From the NCBI RefSeq assembly GCF_017355205.1, contig NZ_JADIJK010000008.1, forward strand, positions 1-64,000: a DNA stretch of 64,000 nucleotides, given 5' to 3'. Below, piece after piece: positions 36,096-45,484 of this stretch (the first letter of the stretch is position 1; the number at the start of each line of letters is the position of its first letter). The position numbers were made by a program, and so were the translations under genes. The notes beneath the pieces were generated by a model, which did not search any database, was not told the origin of the DNA, and was given only the letters and a program-made list of their open reading frames with translations. The DNA comes from Bacillus sp. SD088 (lineage in GTDB: Bacteria > Bacillota > Bacilli > Bacillales > Bacillaceae_C).

Positions 36096-37961
36096 ATGGT
36101 AGTGAAAAATATATCTGAATTATCATTAAGACCATTAACGACAAATGAAATAAAGCCAAAGGGATGGCTTTTGCGACAACTACACATTCAAGCAGAAGGA
36201 CTTAGTGGGAATCTTGACAAATTTTGGCCAGATATCAGGGATAGTAAATGGATTGGCGGAGACAAAGAAGGATGGGAACGTGTTCCTTACTGGTTAGATG
36301 GTTTTATCCCTTTAGCCTATTTATTAGACGATGCCGATATGAAGAGGCGTGCTCAAAAATATATCGATGCGATCATAGATGGACAAGAGGAAGATGGCTG
36401 GATTTGTCCATGCACGAGAGATGAAAGAAATAGCTATGATATGTGGGCATTGTTTTTAATTCTAAAAGTATTGGTTGTATACCATGAATGTAGTAAGGAT
36501 GAGAGAGTAGAAGAAGTGATCTATAAAGCTACGAAAAATTTCGAAAGACATATAGATACGTTTACCATTTTCAATTGGGCTTCAACAAGATGGTATGAAA
36601 TGCTTATTCCTCTGTATTGGCTTTACGAAAGAAGGGAAGAAGAGTGGTTATTAAACTTAGCCATTAAAATAAGAGCCCAAGGATTTGATTATAAGTACTT
36701 ATATGAAAATTGGCCATATGAAGGCCCACAAGCATTTGGACACTGGAGTCAAATGAATCATATTGTCAATCAAGCAATGGCGATTAAATCTTTAACTTTA
36801 TTTAGCAGAATGAGCAAGAGGGATGAAGATAAAAAGTTTGCGGAAATGATGATACAAAAATTATCTGATTATCATGGTACAGCTACAGGCATATTTACCG
36901 GAGATGAATGTCTCTCTGGTGACAGTCCCATTCAAGGAACGGAACTGTGTGCTGTTGCAGAATTTATGTATTCCTTGGAGCATCTTATTCAAATAACGGG
37001 TGATGTGGAATGGTCAGATAAACTTGAGTATCTTGCCTATAATGCATTGCCCGCTGCATTTAGCCCCGATATGTGGTCACATCAATATGACCAACTTGTT
37101 AACCAAGTGGAATGCAGTCGAATCGAGGAAGGAAAACAACCATTTAACACAAACAATGGTGAAGCACATATATTTGGGCTTGAACCCCATTTTGGTTGCT
37201 GTACAGCTAATTTTAATCAAGCCTGGCCTAAATTCGCATTATCTACTTTTATGAAAACAAATGAAGGGATTGCTTGTACGGCAATCGCTCCTTCGGAAGT
37301 GGAAACAGAGCTAAATGGCGGGACTGTAAAGATAAGTCTATCGACAGAATATCCTTTTAACAATAAGTTAACATTTACCGTTACAGTAGATACCCCACTT
37401 GATTTTGACTTTGATATTAGAATTCCAAGCTTTTGCGCAAGTGCTACCGTGAATGGTGAAAAGGCGAATTGCGGGGACTATTTTAAAATATCAAAAACTT
37501 GGAGTGGAACAGAAACAATAGAGGTCTTACTTGATTTTGAGACTGAATTTATCAATCGACCGGAAGATATGGTGGCCGTGAGAAGAGGCCCAATTCTATA
37601 TTCCGTCGCTATTCAGGATGAGTGGAAAATGGTTGATTACGGTGAAGATGAAAAATTACGGGTATTCCCTCATTGTGATTATGAAGTATTTCCGCAATCA
37701 CAATGGAATTATGGATATGTTGATAATGATGTGCAATATACGTTTAATGGAATAGGAAAGTTTCCATTTAGTACAGAAGAGGCTCCAATCGAAGCAACTG
37801 CAAATGTAGTTGAAATAAACTGGCCTAAAGAGAATGGAGTTGTTACTAGAGTTCCAGCAGATCGAAAACCTCTTAGTTCAGTGAAAAAGGTAAAACTTTT
37901 ACCATATGGATGTACGAACTTAAGGATGACGGAAATTCCATTTATCCAGATGAATATATAG
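36096..37961 (+). CDS. DUF1680 glycoside hydrolase, beta-L-arabinofuranosidase (GH127) type
   Basis: This 621-aa protein has an (alpha/alpha)6 barrel and beta-sandwich of the DUF1680/GH127 superfamily. Glu283 and Cys285 in GTELCAVAEF and the Cys368-Cys369 pair in HFGCCTANF match the zinc-ligand and nucleophile set (Glu338, Cys340, Cys417, Cys418) of HypBA1. Such enzymes remove beta-L-arabinofuranose from plant glycoproteins or pectic side chains; related families (GH137, GH142, GH146) cleave other linkages. There is no signal peptide, so it acts on imported material. It is the last gene of the YesMN-linked operon, followed by a strong hairpin. Confidence 0.87.
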   Translation: MVVKNISELSLRPLTTNEIKPKGWLLRQLHIQAEGLSGNLDKFWPDIRDSKWIGGDKEGWERVPYWLDGFIPLAYLLDDADMKRRAQKYIDAIIDGQEEDGWICPCTRDERNSYDMWALFLILKVLVVYHECSKDERVEEVIYKATKNFERHIDTFTIFNWASTRWYEMLIPLYWLYERREEEWLLNLAIKIRAQGFDYKYLYENWPYEGPQAFGHWSQMNHIVNQAMAIKSLTLFSRMSKRDEDKKFAEMMIQKLSDYHGTATGIFTGDECLSGDSPIQGTELCAVAEFMYSLEHLIQITGDVEWSDKLEYLAYNALPAAFSPDMWSHQYDQLVNQVECSRIEEGKQPFNTNNGEAHIFGLEPHFGCCTANFNQAWPKFALSTFMKTNEGIACTAIAPSEVETELNGGTVKISLSTEYPFNNKLTFTVTVDTPLDFDFDIRIPSFCASATVNGEKANCGDYFKISKTWSGTETIEVLLDFETEFINRPEDMVAVRRGPILYSVAIQDEWKMVDYGEDEKLRVFPHCDYEVFPQSQWNYGYVDNDVQYTFNGIGKFPFSTEEAPIEATANVVEINWPKENGVVTRVPADRKPLSSVKKVKLLPYGCTNLRMTEIPFIQMNI

Positions 37962-37988
37962 AAATAGATTACTTTGTTATTTTAATAG

Positions 37989-38032
37989 GGGGCGAAGCAC
38001 AATCAGGGATCTTCCTGGGTTTGCTTCGCCCC
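37989..38032 (+). terminator. 11-bp GC-rich hairpin after the DUF1680 gene
   Basis: GGGGCGAAGCA (37989-37999) pairs with TGCTTCGCCCC (38022-38032), 28 bp after the stop. No T run follows directly, so termination is likely but not certain. Confidence 0.65.
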
Positions 38033-38113
38033 ATCTCTTGCACGTTTAAGGTCACTAATGTGCGGGAAATGCTAATCAGCCTTGAACTCAGGATAAACCT
38101 TGAGTAACAAAGC

Positions 38114-38248
38114 ATGCGTGACAAATTTATAACGGGAAATGTCCCGTTTTCAAAATGGGAGGATTATGTAAAGACGCTAGATGAAATGGGATTAGATAAA
38201 TACATGGAAATTAAACAGGCAGCTTATGAAAGATATAAAAATAACTAA
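38114..38248 (+). pseudogene. C-terminal remnant of an LplA-type solute-binding protein
   Basis: A 44-codon frame reads RDKFITGNVPFSKWEDYV...MGLDKYMEIKQAAYERYKNN and stops at 38246-38248. This is the usual C-terminal helix pair of long LplA-like binding lipoproteins. An in-frame TAA lies just upstream and no ribosome binding site is present, so only the tail of a lost gene remains. Its own terminator follows at 38268-38307. Confidence 0.7.
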
Positions 38249-38267
38249 TAAAACCGTTTAAATGACT

Positions 38268-38307
38268 GATCCTTTTGGGACAATCTAATTATTTTCCCAA
38301 AAGGATC
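38268..38307 (+). terminator. Perfect 13-bp stem hairpin
   Basis: GATCCTTTTGGGA (38268-38280) pairs with TCCCAAAAGGATC (38295-38307). It sits 20 bp behind the binding-protein remnant and is probably that lost gene's terminator. Confidence 0.65.
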
Positions 38308-39115
38308 AAAGAAGTAATTGTGATTGATTTAATTTAAATATCATTCGCTAGACCCTCTTCTTCTTTCGATCCACCAACATAATAGTAAATTATCATAAAG
38401 GGGGAGAGGCACGAGGTTCAAGAAGAGTTGCTAAACTAGGTGCATGGAAAGGAATCCAAACTAGTGAAGAAATAAGTGAGCGAAAATCGGAATTTTAAGT
38501 GGGGAAAACATATGGTACGTAAGTAGGACCTTTTTATACAATTTATTAGTCATACTCCAAGGGTTTCCTAGAAGAATTGTTACAATATGCCTGCATAAAA
38601 AATTCATTACTACTTTTGTCTAGGCATCTCAATTTCAAACATCCCCTTTTAAATAGTATTCTAAGTCTGAAAATGCGATAAACTTGCCAAAAATCATAAT
38701 TTAACTAATGTTCTATATTTTCGGATTTATATAAAATTCCTCTATAAAGCGATTAATATGGCCGTTGCCTCACAAAATTTCATTATTATTGTGAGTGTTA
38801 ACTACTCGACTTTCACCATACTTTTTGAACAATCTCTTTTAGAATTGAAGTAGAACTAATCTTGTTGATCCTTATACATTTGTGAGCTAGGATATTAATG
38901 AATAAATATGGAAGGAGAAAAAGTAAATGTCTCGAACTAATATAAAAGTAGTGGTTCAAAAGTTAGGTGATTTCCACGGTTGAATACTATGTATACTTAG
39001 CTGTATAAGCTAGAAAAAAGTTTTGCGTTCTTCACTTGGACAATTATTAGTGGGTGTACTAAACTAATAAAAAAGAGTATTTTTTGATGATATTATGATT
39101 GATTAGGGTGTAAAT
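38308..39115. other. Long gap with decayed coding traces
   Basis: An open stretch at 38403-38498 (31 codons, ARGSRRVAKLGAWKGI in the middle) lacks a start and is not recognised. ATG 38926, after a good GGAAGGAG, opens an 18-codon frame that ends at TGA; it may be the head of a lost gene. The region looks like degraded former coding DNA. The promoter of the LacI gene at 39116 is probably in the last 100 bases. Confidence 0.35.
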
Positions 39116-40126
39116 ATGGAGAAAAAGTCATTTACAATACAAGATGTTGCACGCGTGGCAGGGGTATCTGTCGCGACTGTTTCGAGGGTGCTAAATAATA
39201 GTCCATTAGTGAAGAAGAATACGACTATAAAGGTAGAAGAAGCCATTAAAAAACTTGGTTATCAACCTAATTATTTGGGACGTGATTTGAGAAGGGCAGA
39301 AACAAGGAGAGTCTTGTTTTTTACACATAGTTTAGGGACACCTATTACTGGAGAGCTTGTAAAAGGGATGGATGATGCTGCTAAACAGCATGGGTATTAC
39401 CTTATGGTTTGCCCAATAGATAACAGCCGGGAGAGAGAGGAAGAATTATTACAGCTACTAAAAAACAAGATTGTTGATGGGCTAATTGTGATTAGTTCCA
39501 CCCTTCAATCAGATGAATTGGATGAACTAGGCGAAAAATACCCTATTGTTCAAGTTGGTGAATGGATTGAAACACAACATATCTGTTCAGTATCTGTGGA
39601 TGATGAGAAGGCGGCTATCGACGCGGTGAATCATTTAATTGGGTTGGGGCATAAGCGAATCGCCATGATTAATAGTCATGTCCCCAAAATGACATCTTCT
39701 AAAATATTGCGAGAACGCGGGTATATAAAAGCCCTACAATCTGCAAATATACCTTTCGATGAAGCATTACTTAAGCATGGAGAGGAAACGTATGAAAAGA
39801 GTTTTCAGTTAACAACTGAATTACTCAAAATAGAAAGCCCACCGACAGCTATTTTTTGTTATAACGACGTTCTCGCGATTGGTTGTGTAAATGCTATAAA
39901 AGCATCTGGGTATAAAATACCCGATGACATTGCTGTCATAGGGTTTGATAATACAAAAGAGGCGATCATGTCTACTCCTACAATTACAACCATTCACCAA
40001 CCAAAATATGAGCTGGGCTACAAAACAATGGAATTGCTTATTCATAATATGAAAAATGAACAAAACAAGGGTAAACATATTACAATAGAGCATAAACTTA
40101 TTATTCGGGATTCTAGTTGTTCTTAA
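39116..40126 (+). CDS. LacI-family transcriptional regulator
   Basis: This 336-aa protein has an N-terminal helix-turn-helix and hinge helix (IQDVARVAGVSVATVSRVLNNSPLV, residues 7-31, then LGYQPNYLGRDLRR) and a periplasmic-binding-protein-like sensor (60-330) with GLIVISSTLQSDEL, LGHKRIAMI and IPDDIAVIGFDNTKEA. It represses sugar genes until an inducer binds. Two matching palindromes (40338-40351 and 40369-40382) lie in the leader of the epimerase operon immediately downstream, the probable target. The native inducer is unknown. Confidence 0.93.
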   Translation: MEKKSFTIQDVARVAGVSVATVSRVLNNSPLVKKNTTIKVEEAIKKLGYQPNYLGRDLRRAETRRVLFFTHSLGTPITGELVKGMDDAAKQHGYYLMVCPIDNSREREEELLQLLKNKIVDGLIVISSTLQSDELDELGEKYPIVQVGEWIETQHICSVSVDDEKAAIDAVNHLIGLGHKRIAMINSHVPKMTSSKILRERGYIKALQSANIPFDEALLKHGEETYEKSFQLTTELLKIESPPTAIFCYNDVLAIGCVNAIKASGYKIPDDIAVIGFDNTKEAIMSTPTITTIHQPKYELGYKTMELLIHNMKNEQNKGKHITIEHKLIIRDSSCS

Positions 40127-40295
40127 AGATTAATAGTGTCTCGGTTTTTATTATGGAGTATATGATAGTTGGGTAAACAATGGTTTACTTTATATATTAA
40201 TCCTCATTGCAAGCTTTGTTATCTAGCTTAAATAAAGTCACTCATACTTTCAAAGGCAACTTTGAAAGTTTTATTTATTTTTTTATAAAAAGAGA

Positions 40296-40382
40296 TTGCA
40301 TTTTTTGTATATTCAAGTTAGTATGATTATCAAGAAATGTAATCCATTACATTATTGTTTTTATTGAATGTAATCCGTTACA
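40296..40382 (+). promoter_or_regulatory. Promoter with tandem LacI operators
   Basis: TTGCAT (40296-40301), 17 bp, TAGTAT (40319-40324). TGTAATCCATTACA (40338-40351) and TGTAATCCGTTACA (40369-40382) follow, 31 bp apart start to start, about three helical turns. They differ at one base. Both lie downstream of the -10, so repression would be by roadblock or looping. Confidence 0.75.
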
Positions 40383-40412
40383 TTTTGTATTATTTCAAGG
40401 GAGGATTTATTC

Positions 40413-41264
40413 ATGAGTTTATCTTTAGGTTTACAATTGTATTCTGTAAGGGATGAATTGGAAAAAGACTATATAGGAACTTTGGAAAAGATAGCGGAAA
40501 TTGGATATGAAAACCTAGAAGTTGCGATTCACAATGCAGATGAAGGTTTGAAAATTGGCGGGATGCATGCAGCAGACATTAAGAAACAACTAGATCGACT
40601 TGGTATGAAGGTTGTTTCAAGTCATATTGCCCCTCTTGATAAGGTAGATTGGGACGAAGTGGCAGATTTTAGTCATACACTTGGAAGTGAGGCAGTCGGA
40701 TGTTCCATTGCATTTTTCAAAAACCTTCAAGAAATTCAAGAGTTTAGTGCGGAATTAAATAAATATGCGGAAGAGTGCAAGAAACGTAATCTTGATTTCT
40801 ATTATCACAACCATTTTCAAGAATTTCAGAAGTTTGACGGAAAATATGCTTTTGATATTCTACTTGAACATACAGATAAAGATCTAGTAAAAGTTGAATT
40901 TGACACCTACTGGGCTCTTAGAGGGGGCGTTGATCCAATTGAGTATTTAACAAAGCTTGGATCGCGTTGCGAATTGCTTCATCAAAAAGATTTGCCAGTG
41001 ACAACACAGCCTCAAAATTTATTTGAGTTAGTTGGGGAAGAGGAAGAGATTACGTTTGAACGTTTCGTTCAAATTCCCCAAAAGGAAGATTTTACTGAAA
41101 TTGGGGATGGAATAATGGATATCACTAGTATTTTGAAAGAAGCTGAGCGAATTAATGCAGCAAAGTATATTTTTGTAGAACAAGATCTTACGTCTAGAAA
41201 TCAATTGGAAAGTGTTGAGATTAGCTATAAAAATATCACTGAGCTCCTGAAAAAAGGCAACTAA
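40413..41264 (+). CDS. TIM-barrel sugar phosphate isomerase/epimerase family protein
   Basis: This 283-aa protein of the xylose-isomerase-like family begins with LGLQLYSVRDELEKD, typical of the subgroup often paired with Gfo/Idh/MocA enzymes. Probable metal ligands are in YYHNHFQEF, VEFDTYWALRGG, LLHQKD and FVEQD. GGGAGGAT precedes the ATG. It is the first gene of the LacI-controlled operon with a dehydrogenase and a GPH symporter. Relatives include hydroxypyruvate isomerases, inosose isomerases and lyases of 3-keto-glycosides, so the reaction cannot be named. Confidence 0.87.
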   Translation: MSLSLGLQLYSVRDELEKDYIGTLEKIAEIGYENLEVAIHNADEGLKIGGMHAADIKKQLDRLGMKVVSSHIAPLDKVDWDEVADFSHTLGSEAVGCSIAFFKNLQEIQEFSAELNKYAEECKKRNLDFYYHNHFQEFQKFDGKYAFDILLEHTDKDLVKVEFDTYWALRGGVDPIEYLTKLGSRCELLHQKDLPVTTQPQNLFELVGEEEEITFERFVQIPQKEDFTEIGDGIMDITSILKEAERINAAKYIFVEQDLTSRNQLESVEISYKNITELLKKGN

Positions 41265-41309
41265 TAACAAAGCATAGAACCTATAGAGGTTACAACAGGA
41301 GGTAATTTC

Positions 41310-42419
41310 ATGAGTGAAAAAGAAAAGTCAAAATTAAAAATTGCCATTATAGGCTGTGGGGGGATTGCACAACAAAAACATATGCCAGCTCTCTACAAGT
41401 TAAGAAATAAAGCTGAAATGGTTGCCTTTTGTGATGTTGTGGAGGAAAGGGCTTCCAATGCGGCGGAACAATACGGGTCTGAGGATGCAAGGGTTTATGT
41501 AGATTATAAAGATTTACTAAATGATTCGTCTATTGATGTCGTTCATGTCTGCACACCAAATGTGTCTCACTCTGTCATTACAGTTGATGCCTTGGAAGCG
41601 GGAAAGCATGTCATGTGTGAAAAGCCTATGGCCATTAACTCTGAAGAAGCTATGCTCATGATAGATGCTGCGAAACGGACAGGTAAAAAGCTGACAATTG
41701 GATATCAAAATCGTTTCAGAGGAGATTCAAATGTATTAAGTGAGGCATGCAAAAATAATGATTTAGGCGAGGTGTATTTCGCTAAAGCTCATGCCATTCG
41801 GCGCCGAGGAGTTCCCACTTGGGGAGTGTTTATGGATAAAGAAAAGCAAGGCGGAGGCCCACTAATTGATATTGGAACACATGCGTTAGACCTAACATTA
41901 TGGTTCATGAATAATTATAAGCCGAAACTGGTTGTAGGTTCCAGTTTTCAAAAGTTAAAGGATAAAAATGAAGGAAATATGTTTGGTCCCTGGGATCCCG
42001 ATCAATATAATGTGGAAGACTCAGCATTTGGCTATATTAAAATGGAAAATGGAGCAACTATTATGCTTGAAGCATCATGGGCTTTGAATATGATAAATGG
42101 AAAAGAAGCACAAGTAACATTATGTGGAACTGAGGCAGGGGCCGAGATGTTCGGTGAGGCATGGGAAGGAAAAGGGTATGTTACGTTTAACTCAACAAAA
42201 TATGGCCAACTTACTGAAACGTCTACATCCTCCGGCGGAGGGGTCGCTTACTTTGACGGTGAAGAATTAGGCGCAGGTGAGGCCGAAGCAAAAGCCTGGA
42301 TTGAAGCCATTCTTGAAGATAAAGAACCGCTTGTAAAACCGGAAGAGGCTTATGTGGTAACGCAAATTCTCGAAGCCATATACAAATCGGCTGAAACAGG
42401 GAAAGCTATAGAATTATAA
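41310..42419 (+). CDS. Gfo/Idh/MocA-family oxidoreductase
   Basis: This 369-aa NAD(P)-dependent dehydrogenase has a Rossmann loop GCGGIAQQKHMPAL, the EKP motif (MCEKPMAIN), and DIGTHALDLTLWFM with the substrate-site Asp and His. GGAGG precedes the ATG. It lies 45 bp after the epimerase gene, in the same operon. The pair (TIM-barrel protein plus Gfo/Idh/MocA) is a known arrangement in catabolism of inositols and of glycosides via 3-keto intermediates. Confidence 0.9.
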   Translation: MSEKEKSKLKIAIIGCGGIAQQKHMPALYKLRNKAEMVAFCDVVEERASNAAEQYGSEDARVYVDYKDLLNDSSIDVVHVCTPNVSHSVITVDALEAGKHVMCEKPMAINSEEAMLMIDAAKRTGKKLTIGYQNRFRGDSNVLSEACKNNDLGEVYFAKAHAIRRRGVPTWGVFMDKEKQGGGPLIDIGTHALDLTLWFMNNYKPKLVVGSSFQKLKDKNEGNMFGPWDPDQYNVEDSAFGYIKMENGATIMLEASWALNMINGKEAQVTLCGTEAGAEMFGEAWEGKGYVTFNSTKYGQLTETSTSSGGGVAYFDGEELGAGEAEAKAWIEAILEDKEPLVKPEEAYVVTQILEAIYKSAETGKAIEL

Positions 42420-42511
42420 TAATCACCATGATAATAGGTATCTTATCAATGTCGAAAAAACAAAAACGTCATTTTGAACATTTTTTTCAACAGTTAGATG
42501 ATGGACAAAAT

Positions 42512-42531
42512 CCTCGCCATTATAGGCGAGG
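42512..42531 (+). terminator. Short GC-rich hairpin inside the operon
   Basis: CCTCGCC (42512-42518) and GGCGAGG (42525-42531) form a 7-bp stem with a 6-base loop between the dehydrogenase and symporter genes. No T run follows; it may be a processing or stabilising element. Confidence 0.5.
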
Positions 42532-42570
42532 GTTGTATAGAATCATTATAGTGAAAGTGGGGTAGAGGAG

Positions 42571-43932
42571 ATGACGGGTAAAATCGAAAAAATTAGTTTG
42601 AAAGAAAAAATAAGTTATAGTTTTGGAGATTTAGCATCCAACTTTGTCTGGGGAATGACAACAAGTTATTTACTTTTTTTCTATACAGATATTTTCGGGA
42701 TATCTGCAGCGGCCGTAGGGACACTCTTTTTAATTACTCGAATTTGGGATGCGATTAATGATCCAATTATGGGAATATTGATAGATAAGACGAAAAGTAA
42801 ACATGGGAAAGCAAGGCCTTATTTGCTATATTTGCCAATCCCCTTTGCTATATTAAGTGTCATCACTTTTATTACCCCAAATTTTCCGGATTTAGGAAAG
42901 CTAGTATATGCCTATCTCACCTACTTCTTATTAGGAATGATTTACACCGCAATTAACATTCCTTATGGAGCGTTAATGCCAATGATGACAAGGGATTCGC
43001 ATGAAAAATCTCAACTAGGTAGTTTTCGAATGATGGGTTTAGCCATGGGTTCAATACTGGTATCAGCCCTTACCCTTCCATTGGTTGATTTCTTTGGGGG
43101 TGGTAACCAGAGGATTGGATTTCCGATCACGATGGCCCTCTTTTCTGTAATTGGTATTATATTATTTTATATTACATTCAAAAACTGTAAAGAACGATAC
43201 TCTGAGCAAGTTGACACAAAAAAACAAGTGAAAATCACCAAATCTGTTTCGAATATGTTTAAGAATCAACCTTGGTTGATGATTGCTAGCAGTTCTTTAC
43301 TTCAGTTTTTACGAATAGGAGCCATGTTTGGTGTCCTGATTTATTATGTAACGTATGTGCTAGAACAACCATCTTTAGTCCCACTTTATTTAACATTAGC
43401 CAATCTAGCAAATTTTGCTGGTGGTGCCATTGCGCCCCCTATATTAAAGCGCTTCGGTAATCGAAATGGCAGTATCGTCGTGTTATCTTTAGCTTTCATC
43501 TCATTTATTCTGCTTATCTTTTTAGAGAGTAGTTCAGCCTATCTCTTTGCATCGGTATTTTTTATAGCAAATACCTTTATTGGAGTAAGTGGTTCAGCAA
43601 ACTTTGCCCTGTTAGCGGATACAGTCGATTATCAAGAATATAAATTTGGACGAAGAACAGAAGGTTTACTTTATTCAGCCTATAGTTTTGCAACGAAGTT
43701 TGGTATTGCCATTGGTTCTGCGGTTGTCGCCTATGCTTTAGGTTGGGCCGGGTATAATCCAAGTGCGCTAACGGGTGAGGCAGTTAGTATGATCCGGATT
43801 TTAATGTTTGCAGGACCAATTTTATTTACTTTAGTTCAAATCATTGTACTAATTTTTTACAAACTAGACGAAAACCATTCGCAAATTATTGCCAAGTTAG
43901 GTGAAAGAAATGTAAATAATGGTGCCATATAG
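42571..43932 (+). CDS. GPH-family sugar:cation symporter
   Basis: This 453-aa twelve-span transporter of the glycoside-pentoside-hexuronide:cation symporter family (MelB/XynP type) carries TRIWDAINDPIMGILIDKTKSKHGKARPYLL, the highly conserved cation-site and loop motif of the family, and DTVDYQEYKFGRRTEGL near residue 350. It imports a glycoside, pentoside or uronide with Na+ or H+. It is the third gene of the LacI-controlled operon, so its cargo should be the substrate of the epimerase and dehydrogenase upstream. Confidence 0.92.
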   Translation: MTGKIEKISLKEKISYSFGDLASNFVWGMTTSYLLFFYTDIFGISAAAVGTLFLITRIWDAINDPIMGILIDKTKSKHGKARPYLLYLPIPFAILSVITFITPNFPDLGKLVYAYLTYFLLGMIYTAINIPYGALMPMMTRDSHEKSQLGSFRMMGLAMGSILVSALTLPLVDFFGGGNQRIGFPITMALFSVIGIILFYITFKNCKERYSEQVDTKKQVKITKSVSNMFKNQPWLMIASSSLLQFLRIGAMFGVLIYYVTYVLEQPSLVPLYLTLANLANFAGGAIAPPILKRFGNRNGSIVVLSLAFISFILLIFLESSSAYLFASVFFIANTFIGVSGSANFALLADTVDYQEYKFGRRTEGLLYSAYSFATKFGIAIGSAVVAYALGWAGYNPSALTGEAVSMIRILMFAGPILFTLVQIIVLIFYKLDENHSQIIAKLGERNVNNGAI

Positions 43933-43989
43933 GTTTATTTTAGAGAAATAATATACTAAATGAACCAGTTGAAGTTAAATTGGAAAGCA

Positions 43990-44028
43990 TCCTGCTAAGA
44001 CTGGGTACTAGTCTCAGTCTTAGCAGGA
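43990..44028 (+). terminator. Perfect 14-bp stem terminator after the symporter gene
   Basis: TCCTGCTAAGACTG (43990-44003) pairs with CAGTCTTAGCAGGA (44015-44028), 57 bp after the stop, at the end of the LacI-linked operon. Confidence 0.7.
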
Positions 44029-44227
44029 CGCATTTATATTGAACCTAATATTTTCTGGAGTGTGGGATAGAAAAAGAACTTTTCCGTAAAAGTTAATGTA
44101 CAATAGATATAAAGAAGGAGAAAAACAGCTGAAGATAACTAAGGTGTTTATCTGCAACTGCCTTGTCTAATTGAACAGTTGAAGTATTATCTATTAGCAA
44201 AAGTACTTTTAGATCAGTTCTCGGCCT

Positions 44228-44416
44228 TCATGATTGATTAGAGCCAAGTGCTTGAAGAATTTTATCTAGCATATCAACGTTGGGAATCGCATTATTATTT
44301 TCAAAACGACTAGTATAGGGTTACGAGGCGTTAACCGTCTCAACGAGTTCTTTGGTGGTCATTTTTTTCGCCTTTCTTAACGCCTTTAATTATTCTCCAA
44401 TTCGCAGTTGCTCCAT
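44228..44416 (-). pseudogene. XRE helix-turn-helix gene with two nonsense codons
   Basis: One minus-strand frame of 63 codons opens at ATG 44416 after AAGGGG. It reads MEQLRIGE, stop, LKALRKAKKMTTKELVETVNAS, stop, PYTSRFENNNAIPNVDMLDKIL and ends at 44228. Both internal stops are TAA where Gln (CAA) is expected, at the Q of the usual GEQLKALR and of ASQPYTSRFE. Apart from these the helix-turn-helix is intact, so decay is recent. Relatives are often antitoxins or small repressors, but no toxin gene remains. Nothing else is visible in 44029-44543. Confidence 0.75.
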
Positions 44417-44543
44417 TAGAAGCCCCTTCAATTACGCTTTTTCCTCCATTTTACGTTGATTAAATGGAAAACTCATGAAGAATACCACAAGCTGTTGCAA
44501 AATGACGAGTGCCTTCTTCTTCAAGCTATCTCTGGTCTACCTT

Positions 44544-45389
44544 TTACCAATTATCAGAAATAACACTACGTGTGAAATCTACGCTTGTCTTAAAATCCTC
44601 TTCATTCTCAATGCCATGCAAAAGCATGCCACCTATATAATTATACTCTTTTAACTTTTCAAGATAATAGGGAAAGTCGACAATCCCGTTGCCAGCATGG
44701 GTAAAATGGAGCTCGCTTCCTTCTTTAATGTCCTTCCCATGTGCGATATAGATATCATTCCCTAATAAGTCAAACGCTTCGTCGATAATGGGCCGAACAT
44801 ATTCCCTTTTTGCTTGGCCCTTCTGAAATAAGTTGGCCACATCCATGATGATTTTTAACCGTTTAGACTGAAATTCGTCCAGTAGCTGGCGTGCCTTTTT
44901 TGCGGAATTGACACAATTGCTTGCTTCACATTCAATCCCCAAAGTGAGGTCGTAACGTTCGGCTATTTTTAGCACTTTTTCCATGGAATCCATCATATCG
45001 TCCCAAGCGGCTTGCGTATTGTTATCCTCATGAAAACGCCACATGTTCTGTGGATCCCTGCTACCTGTGCATAGCGTGATAAAACGGCAATGGAGGTCTT
45101 TACATGCTTGTGCAATAACTTCAAACCTTTGAAGTCCAAGGTTTCTTTGCTCCTTATCAGGATGAATCATATTATAAGTGCCATTAATCGCCACGATATC
45201 CACGCCATTGTGTTGCGCAGTTTGGTGGATTTCTCGTGAGAGTGCTGGATCAATGGATGCTGGCAGCTGCTCCCTACCTGCCGACAAAAAATCAAACTGA
45301 ACTTCTGTAAAGCCTTTTTCACGGATTGCTGAAAACAATTCTTCCAAGGAAGACCGCTTAATCTCAATTGAATACATACCTAGCTTCAT
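44544..45389 (-). CDS. TIM-barrel sugar phosphate isomerase/epimerase family protein (orphan)
   Basis: This 281-aa xylose-isomerase-like TIM barrel is cytoplasmic. Probable metal-site stretches are GIECEASNCVNS, IIMDVANLF, YIAHGKDIK and LLHGIENE. It is only distantly similar to the other three epimerase-like proteins in the window. It stands alone, with no transporter or dehydrogenase on its strand, and its DNA is somewhat richer in GC than its neighbours. The substrate is unknown. Confidence 0.85.
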   Translation of the reverse strand: MKLGMYSIEIKRSSLEELFSAIREKGFTEVQFDFLSAGREQLPASIDPALSREIHQTAQHNGVDIVAINGTYNMIHPDKEQRNLGLQRFEVIAQACKDLHCRFITLCTGSRDPQNMWRFHEDNNTQAAWDDMMDSMEKVLKIAERYDLTLGIECEASNCVNSAKKARQLLDEFQSKRLKIIMDVANLFQKGQAKREYVRPIIDEAFDLLGNDIYIAHGKDIKEGSELHFTHAGNGIVDFPYYLEKLKEYNYIGGMLLHGIENEEDFKTSVDFTRSVISDNW

Positions 45390-45484
45390 CTTTTATCATT
45401 CCTAACGAGTATGATTTTTTTAAAAAATCGCATTCTGTATTCTCGTTGTCGATCCTTTGGAGTCCTGAGTTAACTCTCTTAATC

